Positions 1 to 5,770 of a stretch of 6,938 bases of DNA are shown here, piece by piece. The translations under genes and the position numbers were made by a program. A model generated the notes under the pieces. It was not told the origin of the DNA. It was given only the letters and a program-made list of their open reading frames with translations, and searched no databases. Origin of the DNA: Alphaproteobacteria bacterium. GTDB lineage: Bacteria > Pseudomonadota > Alphaproteobacteria > Acetobacterales > Acetobacteraceae. Each line of letters opens with the position of its first letter. Position 1 is the stretch's first letter. The stretch spans positions 1-6,938 of the forward strand of contig JAAFHD010000193.1 in the NCBI GenBank assembly GCA_013298245.1. Direction: 5' to 3'.

Positions 1-39
1 TTTGCCCGTGGCATCGTCGCCACGCTGAACAATCCCTGA
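1..39 (+). CDS. Possible C-terminal tail of an upstream gene (partial)
   Basis: Frame 1 reads twelve sense codons, FARGIVATLNNP, and then TGA at positions 37-39. Nine of the twelve codons end in G or C, which fits the coding style of the window, and the reading runs off the left edge. No family can be recognised from twelve residues, and another frame stays open further, to about position 84. It could therefore be chance. If real, an unrelated or co-transcribed plus-strand gene ends about 210 bases before the efflux operon. Confidence 0.3.
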   Translation, partial: FARGIVATLNNP

Positions 40-106
40 GTATTTCGTTCAGCCTCTTGTCAGGAATCTCGTGGTAACCATCTCGCTGTCAGCCGGCGCT
101 GGATGA

Positions 107-121
107 CCACGTATCACGTGG
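107..121. promoter_or_regulatory. 15-bp inverted repeat upstream of the efflux operon, possible operator
   Basis: CCACGT, a three-base centre ATC, then ACGTGG form a perfect 6+6 inverted repeat lying 128 bases before the adaptor start codon. It sits in the only sizeable non-coding stretch ahead of the operon, where a regulator of an efflux system (for example of the MerR, TetR or ArsR type) would be expected to bind. This is position plus symmetry only: no regulator gene is in the window, and no convincing -35/-10 pair could be placed around it. Confidence 0.3.
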
Positions 122-170
122 CGCGCCCCCACCCGTCGCAAAGCCGGGCAGGAGGGGCCTGTTGAGCTGA

Positions 171-190
171 CCACTCGCGCAAGCGGGTTG
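171..190 (+). other. Small leader hairpin with GNRA (GCAA) tetraloop
   Basis: CACTCGC at 172-178 and GCGGGTT at 183-189 flank the tetraloop GCAA (179-182). Reading outward from the loop the pairs are C-G, G-C, C-G, U-G, C-G and A-U, giving a six-pair stem on the RNA strand. A GCAA loop closed by C-G is a stable GNRA motif. It lies 59 bases before the adaptor start and could be part of a structured 5' leader. No known riboswitch consensus was recognised around it, and in DNA this GC-rich such a stem can arise by chance. Confidence 0.25.
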
Positions 191-238
191 ATGGACGCTG
201 AGCCGTGCGTCCGCATCTGCCCCTGTTGCTGTGGATGT

Positions 239-242
239 GGAG
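239..242 (+). promoter_or_regulatory. Ribosome binding site that fixes the adaptor start
   Basis: GGAG is followed by six bases (TACTTC) and then the ATG at 249. This is a good Shine-Dalgarno match and spacing. It selects the ATG at 249 over the in-frame GTG at 231, which would add six residues (MDVEYF) in front of an otherwise textbook signal peptide. Confidence 0.7.
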
Positions 243-248
243 TACTTC

Positions 249-1358
249 ATGCGTTCCGTTCTCGTGGCCGCGCTGCTGGCCGCCCATTTTTCTGTCGCCC
301 TGGCCCAACCGGTGCCGCGTGACGTGCCGATCCGCATCGAGGAACGGCAATTGCGCCCGGCCGGGATTGAGCTGGGGCGCGCGGAGGCCGAATCGGGCTC
401 CGCCGAAATCATGCTGCCAGGCCAAGTGGCCGTGCCGCCGCAACAGCTGCGCGTGGTGGCCGCACCGGCGGCCGGCATGATCGAGGCGCTGTTCGTCGCC
501 CCCGATGAACGCGTGCGCGAAGGCCAGACCGTCGCGCGCATCCGCAGCACCGAATTGGTGGAAGCGCAGCGGCTGTTCCTGCAGGCAGTGACGGCGGCCG
601 GGCTCGCGCAGGAATCGCTGCGGCGTGACGAACAGCTCTTTCGTGAGCGCGTGATCGCCGAGCGCCGCCTGCTGGTCACGCGCGCTGAATCGCAAGCCGC
701 CGCCGCGGCACTGGATGAACGCCAGCAGATGCTGACCTTGCTGGGGATGCACCCGGCCGATGTGGAGGAGCTTCGCACCACGCGCCGCATCTCTCCCACG
801 CTGTCGATTGCAGCCCCCATGGCGGGCGTCGTGCTGGACCGCGGTGCTGTGCCCGGTGAACGCGTCGCACAGGCCGCACCCTTGATGACCATCGCCGAAT
901 TGCGCCCGCTCTGGGTCAACCTGCAGGTGCCGATCACGCGTGCCAATGCGCTGGCGCCCAATGCGCGCGTGCTGCTGCCCGCACAGGGTGCCGAGGGGTT
1001 CATTCTGCGCGTCGGTCGCAGCGCGGATGCGGCGACGCAGTCGGTCATCGCGGTGGCCGAAGTGCATGCGGGTGCGGAGGCGCTGCGGCCGGGCCAGGCT
1101 GTGACCGCCGCCGTGCAGCTGACTGCCAATGGCGCGGGGGCGCAGTGGCGCGTGCCGGCGGGTGCCGTCATCCGGCACCGCGAACGATCCTGGATTTTCG
1201 TGCGCACGCCGGATGGGTTTCTCGCACGCCCGGTGACGGTGTTGAATGAGACGGCGCAGTTCACCTCCATCCGCGCCGAATTGCGCGCGGGCGAACAACT
1301 GGCGGTGCGCGGGATATTGGCGCTGCTGGCCATCCTTGCCGAAGCGGATGGGGGCTGA
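249..1358 (+). CDS. Periplasmic adaptor (membrane fusion protein) of a heavy-metal-type RND efflux system, CusB/CzcB family
   Basis: This 369-residue secreted adaptor would bridge the inner-membrane pump and the outer-membrane channel. I chose ATG 249 because it has a GGAG site six bases upstream and gives a clean signal peptide: Met-Arg, a hydrophobic core, then VALA before Gln20. The longer reading from GTG 231 would spoil this. After the signal come the first half of a lipoyl/barrel-sandwich domain (about 55-100, with APAAGMIEALFVAPDERVREG), a short helical hairpin rich in Ala, Glu and Arg (about 101-180), the second lipoyl half (about 185-215, with IAAPMAGVVLDRGAVPGERV), a beta-barrel (about 216-295) and a membrane-proximal domain (about 298-350, with VPAGAVIRHRERSWIFVRT). 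The last 15 or so residues resemble the usual CzcB ending, but there is no His-rich tail and no Met-rich metal-binding N-terminus as in CusB. Its stop lies three bases before the pump start, so the two genes are one operon and probably translationally coupled. The family is clear; the substrate is not. Confidence 0.88.
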   Translation: MRSVLVAALLAAHFSVALAQPVPRDVPIRIEERQLRPAGIELGRAEAESGSAEIMLPGQVAVPPQQLRVVAAPAAGMIEALFVAPDERVREGQTVARIRSTELVEAQRLFLQAVTAAGLAQESLRRDEQLFRERVIAERRLLVTRAESQAAAAALDERQQMLTLLGMHPADVEELRTTRRISPTLSIAAPMAGVVLDRGAVPGERVAQAAPLMTIAELRPLWVNLQVPITRANALAPNARVLLPAQGAEGFILRVGRSADAATQSVIAVAEVHAGAEALRPGQAVTAAVQLTANGAGAQWRVPAGAVIRHRERSWIFVRTPDGFLARPVTVLNETAQFTSIRAELRAGEQLAVRGILALLAILAEADGG

Positions 1359-1361
1359 GCC

Positions 1362-4300
1362 ATGCTGGGCAAGCTGATTGATGCGGCGCTGCGCCAGCGG
1401 CTGCTGGCGATGATCATCGCGCTGGGTGTCGCGTTCTGGGGCTATCAGTCGTATCGCGCGCTGCCGATCGATGCCTTTCCTGATGTGTCGCCGACGCAGG
1501 TGCTGGTTTCCATGCGCGCGCCGGGCCTGACGCCAGAGGAATTGGAACGGCGCGTGACGGCGCCGATTGAGTTGTCCATGCGCGGCATTCCGGACCTGGT
1601 CTTCATGCGCAGCGTGACGCGGTTTTCGGTCGCACTGATCACCTTCGAATTCAGCGCGGGGACCGATATTTTCTGGGCGCGCGCGCAGGTGAATGAACGG
1701 CTGCAGCAGATCATGCCGGATTTGCCCGGCGGTGTGGCGGGCGGGCTTGCGCCCATCATCACGCCGCTGGCGGAAATGTTGATGTTCACGCTGGAGGGGC
1801 CGGATTTGTCGCCCGCGGATGCGCGCACATTGCTGGACTGGGTGGTGCGCCCGCAGCTGCGCGCGGTGCCGGGTGTTGCGGATGTGAATGTGCTGGGCGG
1901 CTTCGTGCGCACATACGAAGTGGTGCCCGATCCGCGCGCGATGGCCGCGCGCGGCATCACGACATCGATGCTGGAAGACGCGCTGGAGCGCAACAACCGC
2001 AATGACGGGGCAGGGCGCATCCGCGATGGCGAAGAAGCGCTGCTGGTCCGCGCCGAGGGCCGTATCCGCACGCTGGAAGATGTGCGCGCCATCGTGCTGA
2101 CCGCGCGCGCCGGCCAGGTGGTGCGTGTGGGTGATGTGGCGGATGTGCGTTTCGGTGCGCTGCCGCGCAATGGTGCCGTGACGCGTGATGGCGAGGGGGA
2201 GGCGGTGTGGGGCCTGGTGCTTGGCCTGCGGGGTGCGAATGCGCGAGAGGTGGTGGAAGGTGCGCGCGCGCGCATCCCCGCGATTGAACGGGCACTGCCT
2301 GAAGGTGTTCGCCTGGTCTTCTTCTATGACCGCGCCGACCTGATCGAGAAAGCGGTCTGGACAGTGCAGAAGGTGCTGCTGGAAGCCATCGTGCTGGTGG
2401 TGATCCTGCTCATTCTCTTCCTCGGCAATTTGCGGGCTGCGCTGGTGGTGTCGCTGTCTTTGCCGTTGGCGGTGCTGGCGACCTTCGGGATGATGTCGCT
2501 CTATGGGCTGTCGGCCAACATCATGTCCTTGGGTGGCTTGGCCATCGCCATCGGCCTGCTGGTGGATTGCGCCGTGGTGGTGGTGGAAAACGCGGCACAC
2601 CGCTTCCACGAAATCCACGGCAAGAAACCAGGCATGGCGCAGCGCGTGCGCCTGGTCGCGGAAGCCACGCGCGAAGTGGCGGTGCCGCTGGTCGCGGGTG
2701 TGATCATCATCACCGCCGTGTTTGTGCCGCTGTTGTCGTTGCAGGGGCTGGAAGGGCGGCTGTTCGGCCCGGTCGCGTTGACGATTGCGTTTGCGCTGAT
2801 CGCCGCACTGTTGATCTCGTTGACCATCGTGCCGGTGATGTGCGCCTTCCTGCTGAAGGGCGGTGCGACGAAGGAGCCATGGTTGGTGCGGCAGTTGCAC
2901 CGCGTCTATGACCCTTTCCTGGAATGGGCCTTGCGCAACCCGTTGAAGATCGGCGGCACGGCGATGGCGGGGCTGGTCGTGGCCGCGATGGCCTTCACCC
3001 AGATCGGCAGCATTTTCATTCCCGTCATGGATGAGGGCACGCCGGTGGTGACGGTGCGCAAGCACCCGACCATTGGTGTGGAGGAAGCGGCCGCCACCGA
3101 CATGCGCATCGCGCGCGAGATCATGGCGCGGGTGCCGGAAGTGTCGGGCATCATGGCGCGTGCTGGCGCCGATGAACTGGGCCTGGACCCGGTTGGCCTG
3201 AACGAGAGCGACATGTTCCTGACCTTGGCGCCCACCGCACGCTGGCGGGCGGAAGCCACGCGCGGTGGCGTGCCCTGGGTGCTGGGCCAGGTGCGCGAGG
3301 TGCTGGCCGGTTTCCCCGGGGTTTCGTTCAGTTTTTCCCAGCCCATCGACATGCGCGTGCAGGAAATGATCATCGGCGCGCGCGGCGATGTGGTGATCAA
3401 GGTGTTCGGCCCGGACATCCCGGAACTGAACCGGATCGCCGCCGAGATTTCCGCCGCCATCCGCCCGGTGCAGGGCAGTGCTGATGTCTTCGCGCTGCGC
3501 AATGAGGGCATGAAATACCTGACCGTCACGGTGGACCGCCTGGCCGCCGGGCGGCTTGGCCTCAACGCATCGGATGTGCAGGAAGCGCTGCGCGTCTGGG
3601 TCGATGGCCGCAACATCGGCACCGTGCTGGAAGGCGAGCGCCGCATCCCGCTGCTGCTGCGCGGGGAGGAAGCGTTGCGCAGTTCCGCGCAGGATCTTTC
3701 GCGCGTGCCGATCGTGCTGCCCGGTGGCGGCACCGTGCAGCTGTCGCAGGTGGCCGATATCCGGGAGGAGGAGGGCGCGGTGCAGGTGATCCGCGAACAG
3801 GCGCAACGGTTCGCAACCGTGCTGTCGAATGTGCGCGGGCGCGACACGGGCGGGTTCGTGGCCGAAGCGCAGGCCGCGGTTGCCGCACAGGTGCGCCTGC
3901 CGCCCGGATATGAAGTCGTGTGGGGCGGGCAGTTCGAGAACCAGCAGCGTGCGATGGCGCGCCTGGCCATCGTGGTGCCGGTCGCCTTGGCCGCGATTTT
4001 CCTGTTGCTGTATTTGACCTTCGGCTCGGCGCGGCAGGCGGCGCTGGTGTTCTGCAACGTGCCCTTCGCGTTGATTGGCGGGGTGCTGGCGTTGTGGGGG
4101 TCGGGCGAATTCGTCTCCGTGCCCGCATCGGTGGGTTTTCTGTGCCTGATGGGGATCGCGGTGCTGAACGGCGTGGTGCTGGTCAGCTACATCAACCGCC
4201 TGATCGCGGAGGAGGATATGAGCCTGCCGCAAGCCGTGCGCGAAGGTGCCAAGCGGCGGATGACGCCGGTGACGCTGACGGCGGCGATCGCCGCGCTGGC

Positions 4301-5669
4301 GCTGGTGCCCTTCCTGTTCGCGACCGGGCCTGGTTCGGAAATCCAGCGGCCGCTGGCCTATGTGGTGATCGGCGGGTTGGTGACGGCGACGGTGCTGACG
4401 CTGGTGCTGCTGCCCATCCTGTATGAACGCTTCGCGCTGCCGCGTGCGCGCGTGGCAGCCCCGGTTGCGGCAGCACTGGCGGCGCTGCTGCTGGCGGTGC
4501 CGGCCCAGGCGCAGACCAGCGCGCCGCGACCCGCGGCGGCGGGCGTTGCACCACTCGCACGCCATCTGGACGCTGCGGCTGGGCTTGATGCGGAACTGCG
4601 CGGCCTTGCGGCGCAGCGTGACGCGGCGGCCGTGCGCGGCATCGTGCCACGCTCGCCGGTGGCGGGGGCGCCGGTGGTGGGTGGGTCGCTGCGCACCGAT
4701 CTGCGCGGGCCTGACCGCGTGCGCGAGATGGACCTGGAAGTCGCCGCACCCGTCTGGTTGCCGGGGCAGCGCGGTGCGCTGTCAGGCTCGATCGTGGCGG
4801 ATGTGACGGCGCTGGAAGCGCGCATCGCGCAGCGGCGTTTCGAACTGGCGGGCATCCTGCGCGATGCCTGGTGGGACGCCGCCGGTGCCACGCGTGAGGC
4901 CGAGGTCGCGCGCCGCCGCCTGGGCACCGCGCGTGATCTGGCGCGCGATGTGCGCCGCCGCGCGCAGCTGGGTGACATCCCGCCCACCGAAGCGTTGTTG
5001 ATGGATGGCGAAATGCTGGCGGCCGAACTGGCCGTCGCACAGACCGCCGCCGCCGCGCAGGCCGCGCGCGCGGCCTATGCCACGCTGACCGGCGGGCTGA
5101 TGCCGGATTTCACCGTGGAAGCACCCGCGCGCGCAGCGGCCGATACGCACCCCCAGCTTGCCGCCGCGCGGCGCGCGCTGGATGCCGCCGAGGCACGCCA
5201 GCGCCTGGTGGCCGCAACCCCGCGCGACAACCCCGAACTCGGCATCTTCGGCCGGCATGAGGCGGGCTTTGGCACGACCGAGGGAACCAGTGTGGGCTTG
5301 CGCTTGCGCATCCCGCTTGCGACCGAACAGCGCAACGCGCCCCGCCGCGCGGAGGCCGAGAGCGAAGTGACGCGTGCGACCGCGCTGCTGGCGCAGAACC
5401 GCCGCCTGGTGCAGGCGGGCATCACCCAGGCGGAGGCAACGCTGCGCGCGGCCGAGGATGCGCTGCGCATCGCGCGCGCGCGCCGGGCGGTCGCGGCGCA
5501 ACAGGATGCGATTGCGCGCAACGCCTTCCGTGGTGGCGAGACCGGCACCTTCGACCTGTTCCGCGTGCGGCAACTGGTGATCGAGGCAGACAGCGCCGAA
5601 GCGGCGGCGGTGGTTGCCGCCGGGCGCGCGCGGTCGCGGTTGAACCAGGCGGTGGGCGCGCTGCCTTAG
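1362..5669 (+). CDS. Fused RND heavy-metal-type efflux pump and TolC-like outer-membrane factor (CusA/CzcA-OMF fusion)
   Basis: This 1435-residue protein carries two usually separate efflux parts. Residues 1-~1024 are a full-length HME-RND proton antiporter. TM1 (~14-32) is followed by the family-typical PIDAFPDVSPTQV (35-47) and a first large periplasmic loop. TM2-TM6 lie at about 338-492, TM7 near 528-550, a second periplasmic loop follows, and TM8-TM12 lie at about 867-1020. TM4 carries AIGLLVDCAVVVVEN, whose D402 and E409 match the proton-relay Asp and Glu of CusA (D405, E412). From about 1031 a new hydrophobic segment ends in AQA1050-Gln1051, like a cleavable signal peptide. Residues ~1051-1435 form an outer-membrane-factor domain with two similar halves, each an amphipathic beta stretch (~1108-1130; ~1291-1318) followed by long Ala/Arg-rich helices. 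The frame is open throughout, with no internal stop. An in-frame GTG at 4452 could start a separate channel protein, but no Shine-Dalgarno precedes it. The start ATG follows the adaptor stop by three bases. The call of a metal substrate is by family only. Confidence 0.9.
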   Translation: MLGKLIDAALRQRLLAMIIALGVAFWGYQSYRALPIDAFPDVSPTQVLVSMRAPGLTPEELERRVTAPIELSMRGIPDLVFMRSVTRFSVALITFEFSAGTDIFWARAQVNERLQQIMPDLPGGVAGGLAPIITPLAEMLMFTLEGPDLSPADARTLLDWVVRPQLRAVPGVADVNVLGGFVRTYEVVPDPRAMAARGITTSMLEDALERNNRNDGAGRIRDGEEALLVRAEGRIRTLEDVRAIVLTARAGQVVRVGDVADVRFGALPRNGAVTRDGEGEAVWGLVLGLRGANAREVVEGARARIPAIERALPEGVRLVFFYDRADLIEKAVWTVQKVLLEAIVLVVILLILFLGNLRAALVVSLSLPLAVLATFGMMSLYGLSANIMSLGGLAIAIGLLVDCAVVVVENAAHRFHEIHGKKPGMAQRVRLVAEATREVAVPLVAGVIIITAVFVPLLSLQGLEGRLFGPVALTIAFALIAALLISLTIVPVMCAFLLKGGATKEPWLVRQLHRVYDPFLEWALRNPLKIGGTAMAGLVVAAMAFTQIGSIFIPVMDEGTPVVTVRKHPTIGVEEAAATDMRIAREIMARVPEVSGIMARAGADELGLDPVGLNESDMFLTLAPTARWRAEATRGGVPWVLGQVREVLAGFPGVSFSFSQPIDMRVQEMIIGARGDVVIKVFGPDIPELNRIAAEISAAIRPVQGSADVFALRNEGMKYLTVTVDRLAAGRLGLNASDVQEALRVWVDGRNIGTVLEGERRIPLLLRGEEALRSSAQDLSRVPIVLPGGGTVQLSQVADIREEEGAVQVIREQAQRFATVLSNVRGRDTGGFVAEAQAAVAAQVRLPPGYEVVWGGQFENQQRAMARLAIVVPVALAAIFLLLYLTFGSARQAALVFCNVPFALIGGVLALWGSGEFVSVPASVGFLCLMGIAVLNGVVLVSYINRLIAEEDMSLPQAVREGAKRRMTPVTLTAAIAALALVPFLFATGPGSEIQRPLAYVVIGGLVTATVLTLVLLPILYERFALPRARVAAPVAAALAALLLAVPAQAQTSAPRPAAAGVAPLARHLDAAAGLDAELRGLAAQRDAAAVRGIVPRSPVAGAPVVGGSLRTDLRGPDRVREMDLEVAAPVWLPGQRGALSGSIVADVTALEARIAQRRFELAGILRDAWWDAAGATREAEVARRRLGTARDLARDVRRRAQLGDIPPTEALLMDGEMLAAELAVAQTAAAAQAARAAYATLTGGLMPDFTVEAPARAAADTHPQLAAARRALDAAEARQRLVAATPRDNPELGIFGRHEAGFGTTEGTSVGLRLRIPLATEQRNAPRRAEAESEVTRATALLAQNRRLVQAGITQAEATLRAAEDALRIARARRAVAAQQDAIARNAFRGGETGTFDLFRVRQLVIEADSAEAAAVVAAGRARSRLNQAVGALP
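4443..4511 (+). other. Internal signal-peptide-like linker between pump and channel domains
   Basis: This stretch encodes residues 1028-1050 of the fusion. Arg1028 and Arg1030 form a basic n-region on the expected cytoplasmic side of TM12. A hydrophobic run rich in Ala, Leu and Val follows (about 1031-1046), and it ends PAQA before Gln1051, a good signal peptidase I site (small residues at -3 and -1 apart from the Gln at -2, which is allowed). With twelve RND helices, the pump's C-terminus should lie in the cytoplasm, so a thirteenth crossing is needed to place the channel domain in the periplasm. The segment supplies it. Whether it is cut or stays as a membrane anchor cannot be told from sequence. 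Confidence 0.65.
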
Positions 5670-5670
5670 A

Positions 5671-5712
5671 GCCGATCCGAACAGGCTGAATCAGCATGTT
5701 CGGTGAATCGGC
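5671..5712 (+). terminator. Extended hairpin just after the efflux operon, possible transcription terminator
   Basis: GCCGAT (5671-5676) plus CCGAACA (5677-5683) pair with TGTTCGG (5697-5703) and ATCGGC (5707-5712), with TGA (5704-5706) bulged on the 3' side. Inside, GCTG (5685-5688) pairs with CAGC (5692-5695) around AAT. This is a strong stem that starts two bases after the fusion stop codon. A canonical U-tract does not follow directly: the first T run is at 5733-5737, about 20 bases on. A terminator or mRNA 3'-end stabiliser is the likely role, but it is not a textbook intrinsic terminator. Confidence 0.4.
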
Positions 5713-5724
5713 CTCTCAACAATA

Positions 5725-5770
5725 GCTAGAGGTTTTTCTCTGAAGCAAGCTGAAGAGAAAAAACTCTAGC
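5725..5770. repeat. Near-perfect inverted repeat in the convergent spacer, overlapping the suhB stop codon
   Basis: GCTAGAG at 5725-5731 pairs with CTCTAGC at 5764-5770. After one G/A mismatch (5732/5763), TTTTTCTCT (5733-5741) pairs with AGAGAAAAA (5754-5762). The stem is 16 pairs with one mismatch and a 12-base loop. The right arm contains the minus-strand stop codon of the phosphatase gene (5766-5768). It lies where two operons converge, so a bidirectional transcription end is the simplest reading, but neither strand has a T run after the stem; the T and A runs are inside it. A decayed mobile-element end is the alternative. Confidence 0.5.

Noticed and set aside
57..85. TTGTCA at 57-62 as a -35 promoter box
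   Set aside because: No acceptable -10 hexamer lies 16-18 bases downstream (the region reads CATCTC), so a promoter is not supported.
122..200. Cobalamin or NiCo riboswitch, suggested by AAGCCGGGCAGG and nearby stems
   Set aside because: The B12-box and other conserved core elements could not be aligned, and the NiCo four-way junction is not evident. GC-rich stems alone do not support the call.
231..248. In-frame GTG at 231 as the adaptor start
   Set aside because: It would put MDVEYF before the signal peptide, while ATG 249 has GGAG at the right distance and a standard Met-Arg signal start.
89..1417. A 442-codon minus-strand open frame opposite the adaptor gene, Ser/Ala/Arg-rich
   Set aside because: It has a low-complexity shadow composition, no recognisable motif, and is fully overlapped by a convincing plus-strand gene.
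114..4565. A 1483-codon open frame on the minus strand opposite the efflux operon, rich in His, Gln, Arg and Asp
   Set aside because: It is the antisense shadow of a long GC-rich gene pair: strong third-position G/C bias removes stops from the opposite frame. It shows no domain, no signal peptide and no membrane segments, and its His/Arg/Gln composition is typical of such shadows. Both adaptor and pump on the plus strand match known families along their whole length.
4423..4806. ATGA at 4423-4426, resembling a stop/start overlap at the pump-channel junction
   Set aside because: The TGA is not in the pump frame, and the ATG opens a frame giving an Arg/Trp/Cys-rich sequence with no signal peptide. 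The pump frame continues directly into the channel domain.
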